Assembly: GCA_031769625.1 (NCBI GenBank)
Contig: JAUIMM010000016.1
Location: 18,282,501-18,346,500 of the forward strand
Direction: 5' to 3'
Origin: Taudactylus pleione
Lineage: Eukaryota > Chordata > Amphibia > Anura > Myobatrachidae
DNA length: 64,000 nucleotides
Each line of letters begins with the position of its first letter. The first letter of the stretch is position 1. A program made the position numbers and the translations under genes. This document shows positions 54,905 through 64,000 of this stretch, piece by piece. The notes below the pieces were generated by a model. That model saw nothing but the letters and a program-made list of their open reading frames with translations, did not search any database and was not told where the DNA came from.

Positions 54905-55210
54905 ATGTATATTGAAATCTTTGTGTGGATTTTCCTATTGATTGCAGCGCTGTCTGTTACTTTTATTATTTTATACTTGTATCTTCTAAGAAGGGTTGGC
55001 AATTCCCTTATACACAACAGATAGCTGCAGAAAACATATTGGTTGTATCCATAAGTGCTTGGTTGGCTAGGCGCCAGGATGCCCTCTTTTTTTTCTTTAT
55101 TGTAATAACTACAAAGGCACCACATCATTTGAAAGAGTGGACTCCCCTCTTTGAAATGTGCATGTATCCATGATTGTAAGGCAATTTTGCTAGCTTTCCA
55201 TTGTTTGGTG

Positions 55211-55284
55211 CAGAGCCAGCCCTAGCCAATTCGGTGCCCTAGGCAAAATTTTGGCTGATGCCTCCTAGCATGTATTAAAACAAA

Positions 55285-55317
<33 letters not shown>

Positions 55318-56688
55318 TATGTAATAAAAGGCCGGCACCCAACCTTGCAGTTCCACCAGCCCCATTCCCCCAGACCTAGTGAGTGTCTCAGCCCCATTCC
55401 CCCAGACCTAGTGAGTGTCTCAGCCCCATTCCCTTAGACCCAGTGTGTCTCTAGGCACCATTCCCCCACTGTGTCAGCCTCATTCTCCCCCCAGCCCCAG
55501 GGTGTGTCAGCATCATTCTCCCCTCCAGCATGTTTCCCATCCCCAGTATGTCAGTATCTTTCCCCCCACCCCCAGCATGCCAGCCTCTTTCTCCCCCAAA
55601 GCCCCAGAGTGCGTCTCAGCCTTGCCTTCCCCCTCCAGCCACAGTGTCTCAGCCTCCCCCCCCCCAGCCCCAGTGCGGGTCTCAGCCTCCCCCCCCCCCC
55701 AGCCCCAGTGTGTGTTTCAACCTTCCCCCCCCCCAGCCCCAGTGCATGTCTCAACCTTCCCCCCCCAGCCCCAGTGCGTGTCTCAACCTTCCCCCCCCAG
55801 CCCCAGTGCGTGTCTCAACCTACCCCCCCAGCCCCAGTGCATGTCTCAACCTTCCCCCCCAGCCCCAGTGCGTGTCTCAACCTTCCCCCCCCCAGCCCCA
55901 GTGCGTGTCTCAACCTTCCCCCCCCCAGCCCCAGTGCGTGTCTCAACCTCCCCCCCCCAGCCCCAGTGCGTGTCTCAACCTACCCCCCCCAGCCCCAGTG
56001 CGTGTCTCAACCTCCCCCCCAGCCCCAGTGCGTGTCTCAACCTTCCCCCCCCCAGCCCCAGTGAGTGTCTCAACCTTCCCCCCCCAGCCCCAGTGAGAAC
56101 CTCAACCTTCCCCCCCAGCCCCAGTGAGTGTCTCAACCTCCCCCCCCAGTGAGTGTCTCAACCTTCCCCCCCCCCAGCCCCAGGGCGTGTCTCAACCTCC
56201 CCCCCCCCCAGCCCCAGTGAGTGTCTCAACCTCCCCCCCCCAGTGAGTGTCTCAACCTTCCCCCCCCCAACCCCAGTACGTGTCTCAGCCTCCCCGCCCC
56301 AGAGCCGCCACTTACCTTGGCTGCTTCTTCTCTGCGGCTCCTCTCGATCCTCTCCTTCCAGCCCCTTGTTATGACATGGCGCGCATGACGTCATGCGCGC
56401 CGTGTCATAACAAGGAGCCGGGCCGCGGCAGGGGGTGGCTGTTATGTTGGTGGAGCCAGAGCGGCCGAAGCGGGTCCGCTCTGACTCCAACCATTTAAAT
56501 AATGGGGACCGGGTCGGATTGAGCTTCTGTGCAGAAGCTCATTCTGATCGGTCAAGTCACCTGACCGGCTGCCAGGTGCGCTGCCAGGTCGAGCGGAGCT
56601 CCGATCGCGGCAGCGGCAGAGCCTTGAATGCCCCTAGGCATTCAAGTCGCCCCTGGGCATAAGCTTATTATGCCTAGGGCCGGCTCTG
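55211..56688. mobile_element. hAT-type non-autonomous element with perfect 8-bp TSD
   Basis: Begins CAGAGCCAGCCCTAGCC and ends CTAGGGCCGGCTCTG. GTTTGGTG lies on both sides (55203-55210 and 56689-56696), a perfect 8-bp duplication. CCCTAGGC and GCCTAGGG words near the ends support the pairing. The 1478-bp interior has no transposase; it contains a (TA)n run near 55285, a large C-rich minisatellite and a CpG-rich right part with a hairpin CATGGCGCGCATGACG near 56375. Confidence 0.92.
55360..56300. repeat. C-rich minisatellite, about 30-bp unit
   Basis: The unit is close to CCAGCCCCAGTGCGTGTCTC followed by AACC and a variable C run. About twenty regular copies run from about 55660 to 56290, with looser copies to the left. 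Because the C runs vary, all three plus-strand frames stay open and give Pro/Ser-rich artefacts. Confidence 0.93.
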
Positions 56689-56696
56689 GTTTGGTG

Positions 56697-56995
56697 CTCT
56701 CCTCTAGACCATGAGCAAATGGGGCTCTACTATATAACGTGGACGTCACTTAATTATTGGAAGCCAGATTGGGGAGATCTCCCAGCCCTGGGCTCAATTA
56801 CTTTTTTGTAGTGCACTGATCACCAGACATTAGGTTCTAAGGGGTGCACCTAGTTTGAAAGAGTATCAACTTGATCGTTCAGGCATATTTGTTTGCTCAT
56901 TGTCCTTGGACGCAGGTGATCAGCTTAGGTCTGCGAGTTGTATTCTAGTATATAGAGACAGTTGATAGGCAAAACAAAAGCCTGAGATATGGGTA
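56697..56995. other. No gene recognised
   Basis: Spacer between two mobile elements. Confidence 0.4.
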
Positions 56996-57165
56996 TACTT
57001 ACTAAAGTGCAGGTTTTTAGAAGTGGATATGTTGCCCATAGCAACTAATCCGATTCTACTTTTCCCTTGTCTAGTACCTTCTAGAAGATGATAGCTGCAA
57101 TCTGGTTGCTATGGGCAACATCACCACTTCCAAAAACCCGCACTTTAATAAATCTACCCCACAGT
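56996..57165. mobile_element. Palindromic MITE, TTGCCCATAGCAAC type
   Basis: AAGTGCAGGTTTTTAGAAGTGG pairs in diverged form with CCACTTCCAAAAACCCGCAC, and TTGCCCATAGCAACTAATC with GATTGCAGCTATCATC-side TGGTTGCTATGGGCAAC. Confidence 0.8.
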
Positions 57166-57201
57166 CTTGTGTAATAGTTGTGTGTGAGTTATAAAACCAT
57201 A

Positions 57202-57447
57202 AGGTGCGTACACACGTAACAATTTATCGTTCAAAAAAACGTTCAGTTTCTGAGTTATAACGAACGATTATCGTTCATGCACGTTCCCGTTTGTAGTTCA
57301 TTCTGACTGACCAACTGAACGATGTCATTAAGGGAAGTTACCTAAATCGTTTGTAGTTCAAAAAATCGTTCATTACACTTTAAAAAATCTGACAGCAAAT
57401 CGTTCAGAAAATCGTTGGTAACAAAATCGTTACGTGTGTATGCACCT
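57202..57447. mobile_element. MITE with AGGTGCGTACACACG ends
   Basis: Left end AGGTGCGTACACACGTAAC and right end GTTACGTGTGTATGCACCT are inverted repeats, with ATCGTTC words throughout the interior as in 1453-1728. Confidence 0.85.
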
Positions 57448-57964
57448 ATAGAAATCGTTTAGTCTTGTATGAGTAGACATGTTTGTTTTTATTTCCCCAC
57501 AAAATGTCAACAACTTTACTTTTATTGTAGAACTCAAAACAAACACATTTTTAGAGTATTATTTTATGACAGAGCTCCATGAAACTACTGGAAATACACT
57601 GAAGACCGGTGTTTTTGAGTCATCTGTTTTTTTTCCTGATGCACCTCTGTTTCTAGGTAGGTGCTAGAGGTGATCTCACACCCATGGAATTAAGTACTGT
57701 CCAATAGTGGAATTGCTTTAGTGATTCAAAAGGAAAGTACAACCAACAGTTTTAACTTATGTATACAATTTAGATTAGTGAACATATTAAAAAAAAAAAA
57801 AAAAAAGTACTTTACAATACTTATGGTAACCCAGAGGTCAGTAGGTAATACTGAAATGCGCATATATACTTTTAATTATTTAAATGAGGATGGATTGGAA
57901 ACCCTAAAACTACTGCAAAAGGTCCATAGTGATCAGTTATACTGATAATAGTTAATGATTCAAA
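57448..57964. other. No gene recognised
   Basis: A+T-rich sequence, poly-A near 57790. Confidence 0.4.
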
Positions 57965-58108
57965 CAGGGACGTGCAGTCAGGGTAAGCAGCGAAGGCAGA
58001 GCCTCCCCTATCATACTCCCTTTCATGCTCCAGAGTTTTGATATAACATCTGTGTTATTATACATAGATGTATGCCTCCCCAGCCATTGACCTCACTGCA
58101 CGTCACTG
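57965..58108. mobile_element. hAT-type MITE with 8-bp duplication
   Basis: Starts CAGGGACGTGCAGTCAGG and ends CACTGCACGTCACTG. Flanks GATTCAAA (57957-57964) and GATTCTAA (58109-58116) match at seven of eight positions. Confidence 0.87.
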
Positions 58109-58315
58109 GATTCTAACATATGTTTCACTTACAAGTAAAGGATATCCAAAGCTTACTTAATAGGGGTGTTATATAAGCAGCAGAGGTGCAGGGGAAGGAA
58201 CTCCAGTGTCCTTCGGGTAACTAAAATAGACAAATAGTGCAGATTGTGCCTCAGGAACTGTTATATAGGTGTAGTTATTGATCAGTTCTAAACAAATGAT
58301 ATAGTTTGTTTCATT

Positions 58316-58802
58316 TTGGGGGTGAAAAAAAAAAGTTGAGGGACAAACTTTAAAACTAGCGAAATAGACTCAGGGGGGGTTCCCAAGTATGCCCCAGGTG
58401 TTTTTTGGATTGCAGATGGTTGCGGCAGGTGGCTTTTTCACGATTTTTAAAACTTCACATTAGCCTCTTTAAAATAGGCTTGCACCCATTTTCATGTACC
58501 CCAAATTTGATGGAACTACTTATTTTGCAAAAGAAAAAGTTAAATGCTATTCACCACTTTCTGAAAAATGCAAAACAGCAGCTATTGAGACCGTTTAAAG
58601 ACCCCACATACCTTTAGCAGGGCTATTCGGGGGTACCCATAGTGAACCCCCATGTCAGAGCATCTTTTGGTGGTGTCAGGCTGATTTACCCAAAAATTAC
58701 AGGGCTTCTCGCTGAATTTGTTTTCGCTGGGTCCCGTTTTCATCGATTTGGAATTGAATACGGGGATACGCGGGGACGAGCGCGATACTTTTTCAACCCT
58801 GA
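58316..58802. mobile_element. Fragment of the GTATTCAATT family
   Basis: Shares ATTTTCATGTACCCCAAAT and the right-hand GGAATTGAATACGGGGAT with 2048-2876 and 23061-26254. The left end is missing. Confidence 0.7.
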
Positions 58803-59643
58803 AACCCCTTGGTAGGGGATGACACTAGTTTAAACCTTATCGGGGTATCCGCCAGGCACCCCCTCCTACAGAGTCTTACCTTGGTCCACTCCACATGCGG
58901 GCGTCCTGATCCCCGTCTGCCTCCTTCTTCGCAACAAGCTCCGTCTGCAGCTTGTGTTGTTGCCTTTACTGTGTAACTGCTGGCACTTCCATGTCTCGCT
59001 GGTGCGATCATATGATCGCGAATATGGTAACAGCCGGAGGCACGGCTAGCTCTTATCCAGTAGCAGCGTATTGGTCTCAGGGGCCCTCTGCTGAGGTGTA
59101 TTTTGATCCGTGTGTTGTGGTTTAGTGCTCCTAAGCGTATCAGCCAGTCAGGGCCTTTGTCAGAGAGTCAATGGTGGCCATTTGGATGTGGGCATTATAT
59201 GCCCAACTAATGTGATGTCACTTACAACATGATTGGTCCAACTTAAATGAATAACGCAGTGTTTGCTAAGTATTCAATTGTGCTATATGATAGTGGTTAT
59301 TGTTTTTCTGAAAGATAATCTGCAATGTTTCATCCAATTATGGAGCAGGAAAAAGAGTACATTAAAACAGAAAAAAAAGGGGGGGGACAGGGAGAAAATA
59401 TAATAGTAATGGCGAGTGTCATAAAACAAAAGAATAGTATCAGGGTAATTTTTAATCTAGTAGATATTATATTTGTGATGCAATGCTATTCCAGTTGCAA
59501 TAGGAAATTCTACATTACAGTTCAATTCTAAGGTAATTCGTAGTGGGGTGGTCTCACTAACCAGTAGTATCTGGCATCTGTGTAAAATAGCTCCCTAATA
59601 TCCCGGATAAGGATGTAATATTCTTAGGAGTAGTGGATATAAT
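58803..59643. other. No gene recognised
   Basis: Mixed composition with no identified coding or repeat family. Confidence 0.4.
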
Positions 59644-60243
59644 GCTGGGTACACACTGGCCGATATATTGGTCGATCAATTGATCGGCCAATATATCGTG
59701 CCCACGTCGGCCAGTGTGTACAGACGATATCGCATTGGTTGTGCTGCACAGCCAATGAACAGATTATGTCTGCAGACATATCTGTCCATCGGCAAGTGTG
59801 TATGGGCGATCAGCCGATTGCCCGTACACAGAGGTGCAGAGAGAGGGGGGGAGTAGCAAGCAGGTACTACTTACCCTGGTCCGGCACAGCTCCCCATCCA
59901 CAGCAGCCCAGCACACGCTGCTGTGTGCTGGGCTGTACTGGGAGACTGTCCACGGCTGCTAAAGCAGCAGCCCGAGCAGTCTCCTATGCCAAAGAGGGGA
60001 GCGATTATGCTGATCGCGCCCCCCTTTGGCTGTGCACCGGGCTGAGGGGCACACAGTGCCCCCCTCCCCAGCACGCAGCGCCGCATCTGAATTTTTTCCC
60101 CCCGAAGGGGGCGTGGCCATGCCTCCCGCAATTAGACCCTACCCCCAGTCCAGCTCGACCCACTGCAGCAACAGATGATGGTCGTTCAGTGTTTATGAAT
60201 GACCATCATCTGCAGATATATCTGTCAGGTGTGTACCCACCTT
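59644..60243. mobile_element. Hairpin-chain MITE with GGGTACACAC ends
   Basis: Left end GCTGGGTACACACTGGC and right end GTCAGGTGTGTACCCACC are inverted repeats. Inside, consecutive stems include CGATATATTGG with CCAATATATCG, AGCCCAGCACAC with GTGTGCTGGGCT, GGCTGCT with AGCAGCC, GCCAAAGAGGGGAGCGAT with its near complement, and ATGATGGTCGTTCA with TGAATGACCATCAT. Confidence 0.82.
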
Positions 60244-60367
60244 AAGTGTGATTGGGACTCTTGAGATTCGTTTGCTGATCTGTGTTTATCCTGTATAATC
60301 ACTGTCTTTATTTCATTATCTGCATTCAATCCATGTGGTTTGTGTTTTTAAAGTTCCTATTTATTGA

Positions 60368-60522
60368 TTTCTACTTCAGGGTCCATAGGGTATCCACATG
60401 ATACCTTGGGGTATAGGTGTGACGTCAGTCGCTGGGCACCATAGAGTTAAGCTTTTCAGCCTCCCAGGATGCACTAGGGTCCCCCTCCTATACCCCGCCC
60501 CCGAGCCAAGGCACCTCAGTTT
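60368..60522 (+). repeat. Left terminal repeat of the second DIRS element
   Basis: Shares CTACTTCAGGGTCCATAGGG, CCTTGGGGTATAG, CTCCCAGGATGCA, CTATACCCCGCCCCCGAGCC and CACCTCAGTTT with the left terminal repeat of the first element, but differs in between (GTGACGTCAGTCGCTGGG). Confidence 0.88.
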
Positions 60523-61440
60523 AGTTTGGTGCCCGGCCGGAGTCGGGTGCACCTGTCGGAGTGAGGGCTAGAAGAGCCCCTGAAGCTTTCTTCAGTGCAG
60601 CTGTGGCTGCACATCTGGATGGACAGCATGGACAGTCAGTCCTGACGTCCATGCTGTCTTCCCTACACCCCCGCCGGTACCGATCCGGGGATGCTGGTGA
60701 GCATCTGGGGTCACAGCTAGCGGTGACCCCAGATGTTCCGGACCATGGCTGGATCCAAGGGGGACAAAGGTAAGCAGCGGGGTCCCGCGGTGGGTCCCCG
60801 CTGGTCACATGGTCCTAAGTCCCCAGGCAGGGGGCTCCCTGGGGACTGGCTGCAGCATGGAGCCAGGCGACCAACCTGCGCTTTCCACTACCCCCTGGGA
60901 CAGCGGACCGCAGCAGAGCAGTAGCGCTGTGGCGTCCCAGGGGTTATATGCATGCCAGGGGAGCGCGCCTTCCCTGTCTCACAGCCGGCGCCTCCCCCGC
61001 TGCACACAGCCCTCTCTGCATGCTGCCGACTGGTCCTGTGGCAGCGCTCCTCCCCCAGGCCAGCCTCCTCTCTGCTCCTCGGCGGCCATCTTCTCCAGAA
61101 CGCATGGTGAACGCTGCTGGAAGCGCTGGACGGAAGCATCGTGGTCTGGGTCCCCCTGCATACCTCTCCTCCGCTGTGGTCATGTCTGTGTATGCAGCGC
61201 TGTGTCCTACCAGGCCCTGTGTCTGCGTAGTTGAGTGATCAGCGCTGTTAGTGCAGGAATTGATTTTCTTTGCATTGTATGTGACTGTGCTAGCGCTGCT
61301 GCCTGTATCTTTTCTCTAAACTGTCAGCTTTATTACTGTCCCTATTCTTTCTGCTAAGCCCTTGCGGTGCGGTGCTGCAGGGTGGTCTCTCGCCTATTTA
61401 CGTTATAATTGGTGAGAGAGGTCACATACGTGGTGCCATC
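60523..61440 (+). other. Leader of the second DIRS element
   Basis: GC-rich leader between terminal repeat and gag with hairpins such as CATGGACAGTCAGTCCTGACGTCCATG near 60628 in imperfect form. No protein signal. Confidence 0.55.
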
Positions 61441-62874
61441 ATGTCCGAAAGTGATTTTCCCCTCCGGCTACAGTGTACTACGTGTAAAGTACCATTAGCG
61501 GAGGGGGAGGGTAGCGCGGAGGGCCTTTGCCGGCAGTGTTTGTCCATGGCGCGGCCTCTTACGGTTACAGCACCGGTACAGGAGCCGCCCTGGGCTTGTT
61601 TCGCTCAGGCGCTTACAGCCTTAGTGGGCCAGTTAGCTCTGCAGCCCGCGTTTACACTGATGGGTTTATCCCAGCAGTCAGTGGTGTCGTCACCCATGCA
61701 GGGTTTCCCACGACAATTGGTGGTACCCCACAGTCTCCCTATTTCCCCGCTCCCGGTTTCTCAGGAGCCAGCGTGGGTTAACTCCCTGACGAGTTCTGTA
61801 AAGCACTTGTCGGATGTGTTGCAAGGGGAGTCTGTGATGCGGCCGCATAAATGGCCAGTGGCGTCTCTGTCGGCTCCTTATCAGGCTCCTTATGAGGATG
61901 ACGAGGGGACGTCTGATGATGGGGAGATTCTAAGGACGCTGATGCTAAGTCCAAAGTATATATTCCTGGACTTATTCGGGCGGTCCGCACAGCCTTGGTA
62001 ATTGAGGACGAAGTTCCCCCAGCGGCTAAATCTAAGTATGCCTTTTTCAAAGATGTGAAGGGCGATGCCACAGTCTTTCCTCTTTTGGGTCAGTTGGTGG
62101 ACCATTTAGAGGAGGCGTGGAAACAACCTGGCAAAAGATACCAGCCGCAGAGACGCCTGGCGGTGGCTTATCCGTTCGCGGATAATTATTTTGCAAAGTG
62201 GGAATCCCCTCCACAGGTGGATTCTCACATGACCCGTCTTGTCCGTAGTGCCACATTGCCGATGCCATCTATGTCCTCCCTTAAGGATGCTACGGACCGC
62301 AAGGTGGAGATCTGCCTGAAGTCCGCTTATTCCCTTGCGGGGGGGGGCAGCAAGGCTGGCTATGGCCATTTGCTGGGTTGCCAGAGCGATGGAGCGCTGG
62401 GCGGATTCATTAGGCTTCTTTTGATTCCGACTGTCCGGCCAAACAAGCGGAGTTGATTGGTAATCTCCGTGATTCGGCCACTTATATCAACGAGGCGGCA
62501 CTAGACATTAGTACTCTGGTGTCTACAATTTCTTCAGCAGCGGTGGCTGCTCGTCGCACCTTGTGGCTGCGATCCTGGAAGGCGGACGCAGATTCCAAAA
62601 AGGGTCTGGAGGCGTTGCCGTTTACCGGAGAAGTTCTCTTCGGTCCGGATCTGGATAAGATTGTGGCCACGCTGGCGGCAGCCAAATCGGCTTGTCGGCC
62701 GCTGCTCCTTCTGGTTCTGGACCATCGTCCTTTCGGTCATCTAGGGCCCAGGGCAGGCCCAAACCACAGTCGTTTCCTCGACAGGCTGGCCCTAAGAAAT
62801 CGGCCAAGCCCCGGAAGCAGGCATGGAGTACCAGACGTCCGGCCCCCAAGCCAGATGACAAACCTGCGGCCTGA
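61441..62874 (+). pseudogene. DIRS gag-like gene of the second element, frameshifted
   Basis: Starts MSESDFPLRLQCTTCKVPL at 61441 with the CTTC...CRQC pattern near residues 12-35. A frame change between about 61935 and 61965 moves the protein to the frame with IRAVRTALVIEDE. A second change occurs at the G run at 62339-62347, after SLAGG. Conserved segments shared with the first element include HMTRLVRSATLPMPS, LWLRSWKADADSKKGLEALP and FGPDLDKIVATL. The gene ends at the TGA at 62872-62874. Confidence 0.8.
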
Positions 62875-64000
62875 CGGTCCGGGCCTCCCTTTGGGGGATC
62901 CCAGGGTGGGAGGCCGCCTGCTGCAGTTCGTCCAGTGTTGGTCGGCCACTACGACAGACACTTGGGTTCTGGAGGTGGTTTCCCACAGATACGCCCTCTC
63001 CTTCCGGCACAGACCCCCGGCTCGATTCTTCACCACGGGTCTACCATCAGACCGGAACAAGGCTACGGATCTGCGGAAGGTATTGCACACTATGCTCCAG
63101 GCTGGAGTTATAGTGCCTGTTCCATTCTCCCAGAGGGGCCAGGGTTTCTATTCAAATCTATTTTTGGTACAGAAACCCAATGGGTCGTATCGTCCGATTC
63201 TCAACCTGAAAGCACTCAACAAGTCTTTGCGGGTTCCGAAGTTTCGGATGGAGACCCTACGGTCCATCATTCTGGCGCTGGAACCTGGGGACTACATGGT
63301 GTCATTGGACATACAGGACGCTTACCTGCATGTCCCTATTCTTTTGCGCCATCAACAGTTCCTCGGGTTTGCAATCCGCAGCGACCGCTTCCAGTTTCGG
63401 GCGTTACCTTTTGGCCTGGCGACAGCACCACGTGTTTTCACCAAGGTGAGGGCGGTCATGGCGGCTTCTCTGCGGCTGCAGGGAGTCCGCATGTTGCCGT
63501 ACTTGGACGACCTGTTATTGGTGGCAGGATCTCCAGAGCTCCTGTTCCGCCACTTGGACCTGACCATTGCACTGCTGCAACGGCACGGCTGGCTAATCAA
63601 CTGGCAGAAGTCCACTCTAATCCCGTCTCGGAGGATTCTGCATCTTGGAGCCTTATTGGACTCGGGACAGCAAAGGATCTTCGTGACGGAGGACAAGATC
63701 TCTGCTTTACAGTCAAGGGTGCGCGGTTGTCTGCACAGCCGCCGGGTGTCCCTACACTCGGCGATGAGGTTACTGGGCTCCATGGTGTCGGTGTTCGACA
63801 TGGTGGAATACGCCCAGTTTCACTCCAGACCTCTGCAGCACCTGATCCTGTCCAAGTGGAACGGGCTGCCTCAGTCTCTGAAGTCCCAGACGATTGTGAT
63901 CACCCCGGAGGTTCGCCTGTCCCTTACGTGGTGGTTACAGACGACCCACCTCAACAAGGGACGTCCGTTCTGGGTTCCAAATTGGGTCCTGTTGACAACG
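62873..64000 (+). CDS. DIRS pol of the second element, open to the window edge
   Basis: The frame contains no stop from before 62873 to 64000. Motifs in order: DPRVGGRLLQF, YALSFRHRPP, GVIVPVPFSQRGQG, LFLVQKPNGSYRPI, YMVSLDIQDAYLHVPI, LPFGLATAP, the RT active site YLDD (63500-63511), LGALLDSGQQRI and the start of RNase H with WVPNWVLLTT at the edge. The place of the ATG used by the first element reads ACG here, and the first in-frame Met is about 70 codons downstream. So either another start or the gag overlap is used, or the start was lost. The matching position of the nonsense codon in the first element is CAG here. Whether the rest is intact cannot be seen. Confidence 0.9.

Larger units (their letters stand above)
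53330..54978 (+). repeat. Dispersed repeat with a hammerhead-like motif, split by an LTR
   Basis: The repeat begins near the hammerhead-like motif, passes through a tandem section (53545-53860) and an A+T-rich segment, and is interrupted by a 605-bp LTR-like insertion. Its right part exists as an inverted copy at 43943-44219. No RT or other domain is visible. A retroelement tail is one possibility, in line with known hammerheads in Penelope-like elements, but nothing here proves that. Confidence 0.6.
60368..64000 (+). mobile_element. Second DIRS element, left part only
   Basis: Begins TTTCTACTTCAGGGTCCATA, the same terminal sequence type as the first element, and continues with terminal repeat, leader, gag and pol. 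It runs off the right edge within the RNase H region, so the recombinase, complementary region and right repeat are not visible. Its terminal repeat and coding sequence differ clearly from the first copy, so the two belong to separate subfamilies. Both lie in the same orientation 7.8 kb apart. Confidence 0.93.

Noticed and set aside
55415..56152. A 245-codon Pro/Ser-rich open frame, with similar frames in the other two phases
   Set aside because: It is produced by the C-rich minisatellite with variable C runs; all three frames are open and no independent coding evidence exists.
1..64000. tRNA genes, rRNA genes or CRISPR arrays
   Set aside because: No cloverleaf with both promoter boxes, no rRNA sequence and no direct-repeat array with unique spacers was recognised. 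The tandem arrays here have no unique spacers of uniform length.

Overview
This is a stretch of a large, repeat-rich vertebrate nuclear genome, most likely an amphibian and probably a frog. The one clear host gene is a complete single-exon coding region for LRRC8D, a subunit of the volume-regulated anion channel, at 35740-38310 on the plus strand. A second host-like coding piece lies at the left edge: a minus-strand exon of 62 codons that resembles the start of a MADF (Adf-1 type) domain and sits directly after a good splice acceptor. The amphibian call is an inference from three things: the LRRC8D protein is very close to tetrapod LRRC8D, DIRS retrotransposons with full internal complementary regions are present beside Tc1-like elements, and there is a dense load of miniature inverted-repeat elements (MITEs). 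No species can be named from the sequence.

Layout. 1-5950: MADF-like exon, two tandem repeats, a dead minus-strand Tc1-like transposon split by a later insertion, and a small hAT MITE. 5950-9260: a CpG-rich promoter-like block with arrays of short hairpins, a possible noncoding exon and a 37-bp tandem repeat. 9500-35200: mostly MITEs and other non-autonomous elements, including a four-level nest at 22.6-26.8 kb and a three-level nest at 31.1-32.3 kb. 35.7-41.8 kb: LRRC8D and its probable 3' untranslated region. 42-46.4 kb: one truncated Tc1-like copy and one nearly full-length DD34E Tc1-like element with a frameshift. 46.5-52.6 kb: a complete but decayed DIRS element. 52.6-56.7 kb: a hairpin-rich element, a repeat carrying a hammerhead-like motif and split by a solo LTR, and a hAT element with a perfect 8-bp target duplication and an internal minisatellite. 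57-60.3 kb: more MITEs. 60.4-64 kb: the left part of a second, divergent DIRS element that runs off the window.

Two patterns recur and are the most interesting content. First, many of the MITEs, from several families with different ends, have interiors built as a chain of consecutive stem-loops. Two copies of one family (19575-20110 and 25435-25980) keep the hairpin order while individual stems change on both arms together. Second, five copies of a hammerhead-ribozyme-like motif (near 5951, 16657, 39375, 39512 and 53342) keep the flanking core but have completely different stem II sequences that still pair. None of the mobile elements shows a fully intact set of autonomous genes within the window. 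The second DIRS pol frame is open as far as it can be read.
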